A DNA stretch of 64,000 nt. It comes from Aureispira sp. CCB-E. Its GTDB lineage: Bacteria > Bacteroidota > Bacteroidia > Chitinophagales > Saprospiraceae. The notes beneath the pieces were generated by a model. The model made no database searches, was not told where the DNA came from, and saw only the letters and a program-made list of their open reading frames with translations. Positions 16,106 through 26,096 of this stretch are shown in pieces; the first letter of the stretch is position 1; every line of letters begins with the position of its first letter. The position numbers and the translations under genes are program-made. The stretch lies in contig NZ_CP133671.1 in NCBI RefSeq assembly GCF_031326345.1, positions 6,339,001 to 6,403,000 of the forward strand, in the 5' to 3' direction.

Positions 16106-16851
16106 ATAATTATATCTATAAAAAATGTCCTTCCTAATTTCGCCCTACCAAACTGATCTATAACAATTTAAAGTAGCAAATTCTTTTTTAATGGACCATT
16201 ATTACTGAACGAAAAAAAGAATAATTAGTTGCTCTCTCATATATCTATTTTTATGCCACAGTACTTTTTTTTCTCAAAAATAAGCAAGTATATAATTGCC
16301 TAATCAACAATAAGCGTCGTTCTTTGTAATAGCCATCTATCAAGATTTTTTGGTCGATAATGCTAAAAGTGACTTTTTTTCTGTCCCAAAGGTAGGGAGG
16401 CTTGTATGTGAAACGGTTAATTCTACAAGATTAGCAGCTTCATGCTGCTAGTACAAGCTTACTAAGCAAACTTAGTTCGTTAACAATGTAATATTCTTTA
16501 GAGCCAAATAGCCATCTCACAAAATGAATATCATGCAATACCAACATCAACCTACTGATAAAGTCAAAATACTAAAAAAGATAGGTTTTTATTGATTTTC
16601 AAGTTATTTTATCAAAGATTGACTATGCTGATACTTCTTCGTTGAGAAAAGTCTTTGGTTGGATAGTAACATTTTTATAACTAATTCATTAATAATCTAA
16701 ATACAGGCTTGCTATTCGTCCTTCTAAAACCTTAGAAAATCGAATTTTGAGCTTTGTTTCATTTTTTTTGTGTAAATTAGATATTTACTAAAACCTTTTA
16801 GATAAATACACGTACATCTAAATCTTTTCAAAAGTTCGTGAAAAACCATCA
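16106..16851. other. Gene-free interval upstream of the DUF5686 gene
   Basis: No gene or known RNA recognised. A short hairpin AGCAGCTTCATGCTGCT lies near 16434-16450, and TTAGTTCGTTAA near 16468 resembles a family A end without a partner. Confidence 0.4.
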
Positions 16852-19419
16852 ATGAAAAACACAATTCTAACGCTTAGCTTATTTTTATTTTTTTCTACCC
16901 TAAATTTTGCACAGACTATTACAATCACCGGGTCTGTTATTGATGACGATACAGAAGAAGCAATGCCTTTCTGCAACGTATATGTATACGGTACTAGCAC
17001 GGGGGTTACAACTGACATTGATGGCAATTATATCATTCAATTTGATATCTCAGAGGGAGATACCTTGGCTACTAATTCGCTAGGTTATATAGATGTTTTG
17101 AAACCAATAGACAGTACCAAGAGTGAACAGGTGATTAACTTTAGAATGAAATCTAGTAGCATAGACATGGGGCTAGATATTACCGTTGTTGCTGGTGAAA
17201 ATCCTGCAAATGAAATCATTCGCCAAATCAATAAACACAAACCTCAAAATGATTTGGAAGGAGTGGTTGCTTCTTACGAAACGGAACAATACACCAAAGT
17301 TGAATTGGACTTGGTAAATATTACTAAGGACATGAAAGATATGAAAATCTTTAAAAAACTTCAATTCATTTTTGACAATATCGATACCGTTTCTGATGTT
17401 AAACCCTTTTTGCCTGCTTATGTTGCAGAAAGCATTTCTGATGTGTATTATGTTCAGGGCAAAGAAAAGAAAGAGATGTTGAAAGCACAACGTGTCTCTG
17501 GTGTTAAAAATCAAACTGTTGTAGAGTTTATTGGTAGCATGAATCAAGAGTACAACATTTATGACAACACTATAAAGATATTAGGTAAAGAGTTTATCAG
17601 TCCGTTTTCAAATGTAGGCCTAACTTTTTATGAATACTATATCATGGATAGTACTCAAGTCAAAGGACAATGGAGTTACAAACTGAAATTTAAACCAAAA
17701 GACAAAAGCGGCAATACATTTTACGGTGACTTTTGGGTTTCTATGGAGGACTATGCCTTGCTTCTCGTAAATATGCGTATGAATCCAGGGGCAAACGTCA
17801 ACCTTGTTAATCGAATTATCATTTATCAAGAATACGATCGTTATAAAGAAAAATACTGGATTCCACTCAAACAAAAAACGGTCATTGATTTTGCAATGAC
17901 TAAAAAAGACAAAGGTCTTGGTATTATTGGTCGAAAAACCGTTTCTTTTAAAGATTTTAAAATCGACCAAAACGAAACAGAACAAACGTTTCAAGAAAAA
18001 GATCCCGAAGATATTCGTTATGACGAATTAGCCAAAGCGGATACATTTTGGACTCAAAACCGACACGAAGAACTTTCTAAGAATGAAAAAGGCGTGTATA
18101 AGATGGTAGATAGTGTTCAAAATATTCCTTTGTTCAAAACCATCGCTGAAATTGCAACCATTGTTGTTAATGGTTATAAAGATATTGGTCCTATCAAAAT
18201 TGGTCCCTATTCAAAACTCTTTACTTGGAACGATGTAGAGGGGGTGCGCTTAAGTTTGGGAGTTGGAACAAGCAATAAATTGAGCAAAAAATTCCAAATC
18301 TATGGTTATGTAGGTTATGGTTTTAAAGACAAACGATGGAAATATGGAGGCAATACCCAATATGTATTCAATCGTTACCGAAGGTCTGCTATTGGTGCCA
18401 GTTTTTTTAATGATGCTACTTTTGAAAATAGAAGTTCAGAAGAACGCAAAACCCAAAGTTTGTTTGCGGGATGGTTGCGACGGGCGATTCCTCAAAAAAT
18501 GATGTATGTCCAAGAAGGAAAAGTTTGGTTTCACCACACTTGGAAAAAAGGTTTTTCTAATCGCTTAGCAGTCATGCACCGTCGCCTAAATCCTGTTGGA
18601 CATGAAAACACTAGATTTGGAGGACTTAATTTTAAGTTTTTGCAGGAAAATGCAGAGAATGGTTCGGTAGATACGATTACCCAAATTCGCTCAACAGAAA
18701 TGGTTTTCAAAACCCGTTTCGCTTACAAAGAGCGCAAAATTTCGGGTCCTTTCAAAGATTTGAGTCTTGGCTCTAAATTTCCAATTGTTAGCTTGGATTA
18801 CACCTTGGGCGTAAAAGGCATTTTACAATCTCAATTTAATTTTCACAAAGTCAGACTAGGCATTAAGCATTGGTTTTTTACAAGTCCTGTCGGGTGGGTT
18901 GAATACGAGTTGGAGGTTGGCAAAATATTTAGTGCTACTGCGCTCCCCTACCTTTTGTTGGAAGTACATCCTGGTAATGAGGCTTATTTTTACAACAAAA
19001 CCTCTTTTAACAGCATGAATAGCTTTGAATTTGTAAGTGATTTCTTTGTTCATGCTAGAATTGAGCACCATTGGGATGGTTTTATCTTAAATCGTATTAA
19101 ATTTATACGTGATTACTTAAAATGGCGTTTGGTTACAGCTGCTCGTGCCAGTTGGGGGACTTTGTCTGCCAAGCATGAAAAAGCCAATCACTTGAATCAC
19201 TACGACAGAAGTATTAAGCGTTCTAAAGATCGCCAACGTCCTTTCACAGAAGGTCCTTTTTACGGCACGTTTGATAAGGGTCCCTATACCGAAGTAAGTA
19301 TTGGTATTGAAAATATTTTGCAGTTCATACGCGTAGATGCTTTGTGGAGAATTAACTACTTAGATAATAGAGATGCCCAACGTTTTTCTGTTCGTGTGAC
19401 ATTGAATTTTACGTTTTAA
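16852..19419 (+). CDS. DUF5686 / carboxypeptidase-regulatory-like outer-membrane protein
   Basis: 855-residue exported protein. The signal peptide is MKNTILTLSLFLFFSTLNFA. A CarboxypepD_reg-like Ig fold follows at about residues 24-105 (VIDDDTEEAMPFCNVYVYGT, TDIDGNYIIQF). The long DUF5686 region begins near VAGENPANEIIRQINKHKPQ. The last 400 residues are rich in alternating aromatic strands and end in VRVTLNFTF, as for an outer-membrane beta-barrel with a C-terminal Phe. The family is widespread in Bacteroidota with unknown substrate. A TlpA-like gene starts 10 bp after its stop, so the two form an operon and may act together at the envelope. Confidence 0.88.
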   Translation: MKNTILTLSLFLFFSTLNFAQTITITGSVIDDDTEEAMPFCNVYVYGTSTGVTTDIDGNYIIQFDISEGDTLATNSLGYIDVLKPIDSTKSEQVINFRMKSSSIDMGLDITVVAGENPANEIIRQINKHKPQNDLEGVVASYETEQYTKVELDLVNITKDMKDMKIFKKLQFIFDNIDTVSDVKPFLPAYVAESISDVYYVQGKEKKEMLKAQRVSGVKNQTVVEFIGSMNQEYNIYDNTIKILGKEFISPFSNVGLTFYEYYIMDSTQVKGQWSYKLKFKPKDKSGNTFYGDFWVSMEDYALLLVNMRMNPGANVNLVNRIIIYQEYDRYKEKYWIPLKQKTVIDFAMTKKDKGLGIIGRKTVSFKDFKIDQNETEQTFQEKDPEDIRYDELAKADTFWTQNRHEELSKNEKGVYKMVDSVQNIPLFKTIAEIATIVVNGYKDIGPIKIGPYSKLFTWNDVEGVRLSLGVGTSNKLSKKFQIYGYVGYGFKDKRWKYGGNTQYVFNRYRRSAIGASFFNDATFENRSSEERKTQSLFAGWLRRAIPQKMMYVQEGKVWFHHTWKKGFSNRLAVMHRRLNPVGHENTRFGGLNFKFLQENAENGSVDTITQIRSTEMVFKTRFAYKERKISGPFKDLSLGSKFPIVSLDYTLGVKGILQSQFNFHKVRLGIKHWFFTSPVGWVEYELEVGKIFSATALPYLLLEVHPGNEAYFYNKTSFNSMNSFEFVSDFFVHARIEHHWDGFILNRIKFIRDYLKWRLVTAARASWGTLSAKHEKANHLNHYDRSIKRSKDRQRPFTEGPFYGTFDKGPYTEVSIGIENILQFIRVDALWRINYLDNRDAQRFSVRVTLNFTF

Positions 19420-19429
19420 ATCTTCAACT

Positions 19430-20863
19430 ATGCGTATTTTGCTTTTTTCTTTTGTTGTTATTTGTAACTGGACATTGCTTTCAGCACAACAAGCAAATAC
19501 GCTTTTGACAGGAACGGTTCTTAACGATTCTATTGGCGAAGTAATTTTAGAAATTAACAAACGATACATCAACAACACTGTTGAAGAATACAGTGCTGCA
19601 CTGAATGCGACTCAAAACTTTGGGATTGCCTGCCGCATCGAAATTCCACAGTTGGTTACACTCCGTTATGGAGATCAACAGTGCCAATTGTTTTTAGAAC
19701 CCAACGATTCTCTTCACGTAAAATTTGACAGTCGAACCTTTCCTGAAAAGATTAGCTTTGGACAGCGAGGAAAAGACAACAATAGCTTGTGGCAAAATTA
19801 TCAAAAACAATTTCCTAAAGATCCTGTTATTTTCAATTACCGCCAGTACAGAAAAGGAATTCACTACTATAAGATTCACGAAGATTTGGACAAAATAATG
19901 CAGCAAACGCCACCAACTGAATTTGTCTACCTCTTAAAAACAGAACGACAAAAGAAGGAATCTATGTACTTGCTTTTTAAGGAAGACCCTGATAAGAAGT
20001 TAACAGAGGAATTTAAAACGTTTTTGCAAACTGAATTTGATTATGACCAATGGCTAAAGTTGTTGATATATGGAGATGTCTATCAAGGTAGGCATCGTTT
20101 AGACACTAGCTTTTTGAGCTTCTTAGATACGGCACTAGTCTTGAATGATTTATCGTTGGGCAACGAACACTATCGAGATTTCATTACCGCATTTGTTCAT
20201 TACCGCTGCCGCTACAAAGCCAATACCTATGAAAGTATTTACACGCAATTATACCATTACAGCAAAAATTACTTAACAGGACGAACAAAGTATTTTACGA
20301 TGGCACAATTTCTAGCAACAGCTTTGCGCAAGGATAATCCAACAGCTATTTTGCCCATCTACGAAGATTTTATAAAAGAAAATCCTTATTACGAATTGGA
20401 TAAGGTCGTCTTAGATCCCTTTCAAAAAGCCAATCAGTTTGCAGCAGGAACAACTGCTCCCGATTTTGCCTTAAAAAATGCTCAAGATGAAGTCGTCCAA
20501 TTGTCAAAACTCAAAGGCAAAGTAATTTATTTGGACTTCTGGGCATCTTGGTGTCGCCCCTGTATGCAAAAAATAGAGGCACTACAAGCTCTAAAGACAC
20601 AGTTTACAGATAAAGAAGTAGTATTCTTGCACGTTTCATTGGATCGCTCTCCTCAAACTTGGAAAAAAACATTAGAAGAGAAACAATTTAGTGGACAACA
20701 TTTATTTTTTGATCCTAGTCGTTCTAACATTACGGATGATTATGAAGTCCTGTCAGTGCCCAAGTTCTTTTTAATTACCAAAAAAGGAAATTTTGCTTTT
20801 ACCCCCAGTTCATTTGACTCTAAAGAATTGGAATTGGCTTTGCTAAAATTATTACAAAATTAG
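19430..20863 (+). CDS. TlpA-like thiol-disulfide oxidoreductase
   Basis: 477-residue exported protein with signal peptide (MRILLFSFVVICNWTLLSAQ). It has a long N-terminal region of the DUF4369-like/helical kind seen in Bacteroidota TlpA proteins, and a thioredoxin domain from about residue 342 (APDFALKNAQDEVVQLSKLK). The redox motif is CRPC in DFWASWCRPCMQKIEALQ, and the cis-Pro loop is VPKFFLI. Such proteins reduce or isomerise disulfides in the periplasm. It is the second gene of an operon with the DUF5686 barrel. Plausible clients include the barrel's own Cys or the Cys-rich proteins elsewhere in the window (inference). Confidence 0.9.
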   Translation: MRILLFSFVVICNWTLLSAQQANTLLTGTVLNDSIGEVILEINKRYINNTVEEYSAALNATQNFGIACRIEIPQLVTLRYGDQQCQLFLEPNDSLHVKFDSRTFPEKISFGQRGKDNNSLWQNYQKQFPKDPVIFNYRQYRKGIHYYKIHEDLDKIMQQTPPTEFVYLLKTERQKKESMYLLFKEDPDKKLTEEFKTFLQTEFDYDQWLKLLIYGDVYQGRHRLDTSFLSFLDTALVLNDLSLGNEHYRDFITAFVHYRCRYKANTYESIYTQLYHYSKNYLTGRTKYFTMAQFLATALRKDNPTAILPIYEDFIKENPYYELDKVVLDPFQKANQFAAGTTAPDFALKNAQDEVVQLSKLKGKVIYLDFWASWCRPCMQKIEALQALKTQFTDKEVVFLHVSLDRSPQTWKKTLEEKQFSGQHLFFDPSRSNITDDYEVLSVPKFFLITKKGNFAFTPSSFDSKELELALLKLLQN

Positions 20864-20976
20864 CTTTTCTGAAATAGTAGATTAAGACATTGTCCTTCAT
20901 TATCAGCTAAGCTTTCTATCCAAGGAATTGCTACGTTCATAGCGAGCTACTCTCCTATTAATACTTCAAGAATTTC

Positions 20977-21378
20977 TTATTCTCGAACTCGTACCAATTG
21001 TGTAGGAATAGCGTTGGTATGAGGTTGCCCATTGATAATCGTACTAAGTTCCAGAGTTAAGTAATCGCATTCGTCCATTGTTATTGCATAGCTATTTCTA
21101 TAAAAAAAACTATTCGTTGGTGTCAATCTAGAAAAAATATATAAGCTATCATAATCAATTGTATACTCTTTATATTTGTATTCTCCTTCTGTATCTTTGT
21201 AATAACTCAATAGATTTCCAGGATCACTTAATTTACCATTTTTAAACTCTAACGTATAATCTGGACCAAGATTACAAATCCACTCTCCTTCTATATTTTC
21301 GCTGGCAGGAATACAAGGTTCCTCGACACAAGCACTCAATAACAAGGCTCCCAACATTAGTAACAATATTTTATTCAT
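20977..21378 (-). CDS. Small lipoprotein
   Basis: 133-residue lipoprotein: MNKILLLMLGALLLSACVEE carries a lipobox (LLSAC), so it should be lipidated at Cys17. The ATG at 21378 is chosen because it starts the signal; a longer frame adds 12 residues that would spoil it. The mature part (IEGEWICNLGPDYTLEFKNG) resembles small lipocalin-like or META-type barrels in overall pattern, but no family is certain. It converges on the TlpA operon and stands alone. Confidence 0.7.
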   Translation of the reverse strand: MNKILLLMLGALLLSACVEEPCIPASENIEGEWICNLGPDYTLEFKNGKLSDPGNLLSYYKDTEGEYKYKEYTIDYDSLYIFSRLTPTNSFFYRNSYAITMDECDYLTLELSTIINGQPHTNAIPTQLVRVRE

Positions 21379-21671
21379 TTTTGTCTGATTTATGGCAACC
21401 AAAGATACCATCAAATTTGATTGTTTAGAGTATAAATATACAAACGATGTTCCAAATTAATGATACCTTTTAGTGGTTTTAATTATTTAACTTCCAAACA
21501 ATACTGCTTGGATTAAACCTCTTTACTAGAATGCTGTTGATAATAATGGTCCTCTGTAAAGTAAGTGCAATTTTGGGTTCATTTATGCCAATAAATTCCT
21601 AAAAATTGCTTTATTTTGCCCTGCAAAAAAATTTAAGAGGCTGTTTTCTCTAATTTAATCAACGCTAAATA

Positions 21672-22775
21672 ATGGCTGATACTAATTTTTATAAGCTAAA
21701 AGTAAAAGGCGTTCAAACAGACACAGACAATGCTGTTGTGCTTAGTTTTGACGTTCCTAATAATTTAAAAGAAACATTTCAATATAAACATGGGCAATAT
21801 TTGACTTTGAAATTTATGTTCAGAGGCAAGCAAGAACGTAGAGCTTACTCGCTTTGTTCTAGCCCTAGCATGGATAAAGATTTAAAAATCGGTGTAAAAC
21901 GTGTCTTTAAAGGATTGGTTTCTAATCATATCAATGACAATGTTACGGTTGGTACAGAAATCGAAGTAATGCCTCCGCAAGGGCATTTTAACACTGAATT
22001 GAATCCCAACCAGTCTAAAGACTACTTCTTGTTGTGTTCTGGTTCTGGAGTTACTCCTATGCTTTCTATTCTAAAAACGATTCTTGAAGAGGAACCTAAA
22101 AGTCAGGTCTGCCTTTTGTACGGGAATAGAAATGAAGATACGATTATGTTCAAAGCAGAGTTGGAACAATTGGAAAAACGTTATGCAGGGCAGTTAAACG
22201 TTATCCATACCCTTTCAAAACCCAAAGAGCGTAAAGAAGGTGGTATCTTTGGTTTGTTTGCTAAAAAAGTGGTAGACTGGGATGGCATGAAAGGTCGTAT
22301 TGATGCCAAAACAATCAAAGAGGTTTATACCAAATATCATCGTGGCAATACTCCTGTAGAAACATTTATGTGTGGTCCTGAAGGAATGATGCGTACAGCT
22401 GAAGATACATTCAAAGTATTGGGTGTTGATGATAAAAACATTCACATTGAATGGTTTGTCGTAGAAGATAAAGTAACTGATGGCATTGGGAATAGCAATG
22501 GTGCCAAAGCAATTGTTACCATGAATGGCAAAAAAATCGAATTAAAACTTCAACCCAACGAATCTATCTTAGATGGTTTGTTACGCATAGACGAAGACCC
22601 ACCTTATTCTTGTATGAGTGGTGCTTGTTCTACTTGTGTGTGTAAAATCGTTAGTGGAGATGCTGAAATGGAGCGTTGCTTAGCGTTGAGTGATGATGAG
22701 GTCAAAAATGGCTATTTGTTGAGTTGTTCGGCGATTCCTACTACAGATGAAATTGAAGTAAACTTTGACGTTTAG
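21672..22775 (+). CDS. FAD/NAD(P)H-dependent 2Fe-2S reductase (PaaE-like)
   Basis: 367-residue flavin reductase. An FAD-binding domain (RRAYSLCSSP) is followed by an NAD(P)-binding domain (CSGSGVTPMLSILK, MCGPEGMM) and a C-terminal plant-type ferredoxin domain. Its cluster ligands are Cys314, Cys319, Cys322 and Cys352 (CX4CX2CX29C). The order matches PaaE-type oxygenase reductases, which pass electrons from NAD(P)H to an oxygenase or hydroxylase. No oxygenase gene is adjacent, so the partner is elsewhere or it serves as a general ferredoxin-NADP reductase. A strong terminator follows, and it is monocistronic. Confidence 0.93.
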   Translation: MADTNFYKLKVKGVQTDTDNAVVLSFDVPNNLKETFQYKHGQYLTLKFMFRGKQERRAYSLCSSPSMDKDLKIGVKRVFKGLVSNHINDNVTVGTEIEVMPPQGHFNTELNPNQSKDYFLLCSGSGVTPMLSILKTILEEEPKSQVCLLYGNRNEDTIMFKAELEQLEKRYAGQLNVIHTLSKPKERKEGGIFGLFAKKVVDWDGMKGRIDAKTIKEVYTKYHRGNTPVETFMCGPEGMMRTAEDTFKVLGVDDKNIHIEWFVVEDKVTDGIGNSNGAKAIVTMNGKKIELKLQPNESILDGLLRIDEDPPYSCMSGACSTCVCKIVSGDAEMERCLALSDDEVKNGYLLSCSAIPTTDEIEVNFDV

Positions 22776-22802
22776 ATCAACCATCGTTTAGAACGAAACA
22801 TA

Positions 22803-22844
22803 AAAAATCCTGCTTAACTAATATGCTAAGCAGGATTTTTTTTT
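22803..22844 (+). terminator. Terminator between the reductase and DoxX-like genes
   Basis: AAAAATCCTGCTTA (22803-22816) pairs with TAAGCAGGATTTTT (22827-22840), then more Ts. The A and T flanks let it work in both directions for these convergent genes. Confidence 0.9.
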
Positions 22845-22946
22845 GCCTTCTATCAATTTTTAAAATAACAATAAGCAAAAAATAAGCTTTGTTTTAAAAA
22901 TGTTCTAAGTACTCTATAAGGCAATTAGTTGACAAGTATCATCATT

Positions 22947-24293
22947 TTAATTCATCAAAGACTTAATTTCTTCGTAAGTAGGAATGTGCTTGTGGTGCCA
23001 TTTTTTCACAACTTTACCATCTTTGAGCAACACTAAACCAGGATTAGCACGAATAATTGTCTTTAATAATTTATCATCTGCGGTATCAAACTCATAGGCT
23101 CCATTGACATCGTGTCTAAACTCATCTATAGTCTGCTTGCCTGTGTAATAATATAATGCTTTGGTTGTATATCCTTCTTTTTCTCCCTTGGCAGCTAATC
23201 CACTGATTTGCTTAAACGCCTCTTTATTCGCTTTATCCAAATCGCCACCAATTACTAAGAAATTATACGTTGGGTTATTCAAAACATCGTCAAATCTAAA
23301 GTATTGAATCTGAGAATTACAACCTTCGTGAATAGTTTTGGTTTGTGTTTTTTCTTTATCAACCTGCCAAATGGCTTTCCCTTCCGCATTTTTATCCTCC
23401 CACAAATAAGCATGCTCCATGATCTTGGCGGAATTGATCAACTGTATTTCTCCTGTCTCTGTATTCTCATAAGTATAAACCGTTTCTACAATAGCAACAT
23501 CTGCGTCACAAGCTGCTTTAGCTGCTTTTAAATCCGTTCCTTCTGCAAAAGGTCTAAAATCAACCATTGGTTTGTTAAAATAGAAATTTTGGAAGCAGAA
23601 CCAAGTTGCTAAAACAATCAATAAAGTCACAACAATTGTTCTAACATTCAAGGAAGCTATCTTTTTATCTCTTGGCAACAGCTCTTTTAACTTATTGGTA
23701 TTTAAAACCAAAAACAACGATAAAATTGTAAATATAATATCCTTTACAAAGGTCTCTATTGGTTTTAATTTTAAAAAATCTCCAAAACAGCCGCAATCTG
23801 TAATACGAATATTTCCATCGCTAAAATTCTCCCAGTTTGCAAAATCTAAGATGCCAATTTGTTCTGATTTGGACGTATAACCTGTCAAGTAATTAAATCC
23901 TGTCAAGAAAGTAAAAAACACCATCATACTTAGCGTGGTCCAAGTAGTTTTTCGGTCTCCTACTCCCAAAATTAAACAAGCTCCTAAAACCAACTCCAAT
24001 ACCAACATAATTAGAGAAAATGGCAAAGCATTATCATGCATAAGATCCATCAAAGGAAGCCCTTGTGCGGCAAACTCGGTAAAATAATCCTGCATCTTAT
24101 AAGCTGTTCCTAATGGGTCTACAGCTTTGACCAAACCTGAAAAAATCAGTAAGGAACCAACAAAATACTGTACAAACCACTGTAAAGGATGGATAACAGC
24201 ATGTTCTTTGAGTTTTGAATGTCCCACACCTATGGTGGCAGTTAAGGCTATTGCTGCAATCGCAATATAGAGAAATAGAGTATAAACTGTCAT
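22947..24293 (-). CDS. DoxX-like (BT_3928-type) integral membrane protein
   Basis: 448-residue inner-membrane protein. The first half has several hydrophobic helices (LFLYIAIAAIALTATIGVG, FVGSLLIFSGLVKAVDPLGT, LIMLVLELVLGACLILGVG) matching the DoxX/MauE-like module. A Cys pair near ITDCGCFGDFLKLKPIETF is typical of MauE-like redox membrane proteins. The second half is a soluble thioredoxin-like domain without CxxC (DKLLKTIIRANPGLVLLKDG). This architecture is common in Bacteroidota next to DUF1599, which is the case here (143 bp upstream, same strand). A role in disulfide or quinone redox is inferred. Confidence 0.82.
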   Translation of the reverse strand: MTVYTLFLYIAIAAIALTATIGVGHSKLKEHAVIHPLQWFVQYFVGSLLIFSGLVKAVDPLGTAYKMQDYFTEFAAQGLPLMDLMHDNALPFSLIMLVLELVLGACLILGVGDRKTTWTTLSMMVFFTFLTGFNYLTGYTSKSEQIGILDFANWENFSDGNIRITDCGCFGDFLKLKPIETFVKDIIFTILSLFLVLNTNKLKELLPRDKKIASLNVRTIVVTLLIVLATWFCFQNFYFNKPMVDFRPFAEGTDLKAAKAACDADVAIVETVYTYENTETGEIQLINSAKIMEHAYLWEDKNAEGKAIWQVDKEKTQTKTIHEGCNSQIQYFRFDDVLNNPTYNFLVIGGDLDKANKEAFKQISGLAAKGEKEGYTTKALYYYTGKQTIDEFRHDVNGAYEFDTADDKLLKTIIRANPGLVLLKDGKVVKKWHHKHIPTYEEIKSLMN

Positions 24294-24436
24294 GTTCTTT
24301 GTTTTTTATGTGTATTTTTTAACGGACGATTATCGAGTACAATAGGCAGCTGTGCTGCTTCGTGATTTTAACAAACTACTGCTGTATAAACTATATTTGG
24401 TAATAATACCTAATTTCAAGCTATTTTATTGGGAGG

Positions 24437-24985
24437 CTACTCCCCTTCTTCAGCTATTTTTATAAGGGCAAAAACAGCATAATTAATGATGTCTTGATAA
24501 TTTGCATCTAAACCTTCCGAAACCAAAGTAGCTCCCTTATTATCTTCGATTTGTTTCACTCGGAAGATTTTCATTAAAATTAAATCAGTCAAAGAACTTC
24601 TACGCATATCTCTCCAAGCTTCTCCATAATCATGGTTCTTTTTTTTCATGAGCTCAAACGTAGCCTCATGATGCTTGTCATACAAAGCAATCACCTGTTC
24701 TTCTGACAACTCCAACGGAGCATCCTCTGGCAACTCCAGTTGAATTAATGCCATAATGCAATAATTTACCAAACCAATATACTCACTTTTCACACCTTCG
24801 TCTACTTTCATAGAACCTTTTATTTCGATTTCTCGAATACGTTTTGCTTTAATAAATAGCTGATCGGTCAAAGAGGAAGGACGCAAAATACGCCATGCGG
24901 TTCCATAATCCTTGTTTTTATTTAAGAAAAGTGTGCGACAAGTTTTTGTCTCATTTAGGTATTGTTCAAATGTATGATTAGGCAC
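24437..24985 (-). CDS. DUF1599 family protein
   Basis: 182-residue soluble protein made of two copies of one module. Copy 1 is NKDYGTAWRILRPSSLTDQL with IKAKRIREIE. Copy 2 is NHDYGEAWRDMRRSSLTDLI with MKIFRVKQIE. The double repeat is the mark of DUF1599, a family related to nucleotide-modification-associated domains. It sits upstream of the DoxX-like gene on the same strand, a conserved Bacteroidota pair. The enzymatic role is not established. Confidence 0.88.
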   Translation of the reverse strand: MPNHTFEQYLNETKTCRTLFLNKNKDYGTAWRILRPSSLTDQLFIKAKRIREIEIKGSMKVDEGVKSEYIGLVNYCIMALIQLELPEDAPLELSEEQVIALYDKHHEATFELMKKKNHDYGEAWRDMRRSSLTDLILMKIFRVKQIEDNKGATLVSEGLDANYQDIINYAVFALIKIAEEGE

Positions 24986-25053
24986 TTTTTGTTAATTTAA
25001 ATGATGATGTGAACAAATATACAACCTTATAACTAAAAATTTAGTTAACAAAA

Positions 25054-25275
25054 CTATAAAATATTATTTACACGGTTTTCGATTCCTCTCAATTGGTCTC
25101 TACACTGCTGCACCAAAGCATTGGCTTGCTCCACATTTTGCAACAGTCCTCCGATCTCATTTCCTTGATTTTCAATATTTTTCAAGATTTCTTGCAACTG
25201 CTCCAATGTTTCTTCGTATGAATTAGAGGCTGCGCTTTTTGCAGCTTTATCTAGATTTTCGTCATCTTCAAACAT
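25054..25275 (-). CDS. Small coiled-coil protein
   Basis: 73-residue acidic, almost wholly helical protein (SNSYEETLEQLQEILKNIEN, GGLLQNVEQANALVQQCRDQ) with heptad-like Leu spacing, so probably a short coiled coil. No signal peptide or family recognised. Its stop is 68 bp upstream of the DUF1599 start on the same strand, and it may be the first gene of that transcript. Confidence 0.6.
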   Translation of the reverse strand: MFEDDENLDKAAKSAASNSYEETLEQLQEILKNIENQGNEIGGLLQNVEQANALVQQCRDQLRGIENRVNNIL

Positions 25276-25324
25276 AGAATCGATGTTTTTTTTGCTATAT
25301 TACAGATTAATATTCTACCCCCTT

Positions 25325-25384
25325 AAGAGCTAAATCAACATTCTTTGAAAGAATAAAGATTGTATTATGTTTAGCTCTTTTTGT
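25325..25384 (+). other. Terminator-like structure with no gene in front
   Basis: AAGAGCTAAA (25325-25334) pairs with TTTAGCTCTT (25370-25379), followed by TTTTTG, and an inner hairpin ATTCTTT/AAAGAAT lies at 25340-25354. It sits between divergent genes, so it ends no known plus-strand gene. It could be the end of a small RNA or a leader structure. Confidence 0.35.
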
Positions 25385-25590
25385 ATTAGTAGTCTGCCCT
25401 CAACCACAATTCACTGATAAGCAACGCCTAAAAAATCAACTATTCGCTTTTTTACGTAAAGGTTAGTCATTTAGGTATAGCCCCCTCACGAACAAAGTGC
25501 ATGATTAACAGGCTACTAATGTATAATATGATTATTTTAGAACGTTTGTATTAAGTTCTAAGAGCTCTAAATGTAATAAAAAATGGGAAT

Positions 25591-26082
25591 ATGAAGTACC
25601 TTTTTGCCCTTCTCTTTTTTGTCCTATTGATGTCAGTTTCTTCTGCTCAAAATTGGAAGGAATTAAATCAAGCACCTATAAAATTAAAATACAGCATTCC
25701 ACAAGGTTGGTATGTTGGGGGCTATATGTCTGGGAAAGCCTGCAACTGTAGTGGTGCCACTATTAATGCCTCAAAAGATCAAACCATTAGTATGGTTATT
25801 TTTTCTTCTGATAAAGAAGATACCAATGACTTAAAAACCCAAAAAGTATGGGGCTATAGTTTTGCCCCCACATCAACAGAATTAGAGGTGTTGAAAACGG
25901 AATTCCTTGTATTTGAAAAAGCGATGTCAACGTGGAATGAAGACAAAGAATCTACAGTGCTGCGTTTTTCGACTTCTTTTAATAATGTACAATATTTAGT
26001 GTATTTTTGGGGAGATTTTCAGGACATTACCAAAAATGCCCGCACAATCGAAACAATTCTTAAATCAATTCAAGGAATCTAA
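25591..26082 (+). CDS. Secreted hypothetical protein
   Basis: 163-residue protein with signal peptide MKYLFALLFFVLLMSVSSAQ. The mature part (LKYSIPQGWYVGGYMSGKAC, then NCSGATINASKDQTISMVIF) looks like a small alpha/beta sandwich. It has one C-x-C motif (ACNCSG) and ends IETILKSIQGI. The pattern resembles PsbP/MOG1-type secreted folds, but that is only an impression. It precedes the eIF1-like gene by 14 bp on the same strand, so they are probably co-transcribed. Confidence 0.65.
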   Translation: MKYLFALLFFVLLMSVSSAQNWKELNQAPIKLKYSIPQGWYVGGYMSGKACNCSGATINASKDQTISMVIFSSDKEDTNDLKTQKVWGYSFAPTSTELEVLKTEFLVFEKAMSTWNEDKESTVLRFSTSFNNVQYLVYFWGDFQDITKNARTIETILKSIQGI

Positions 26083-26096
26083 AAAGAAAAGTTACT

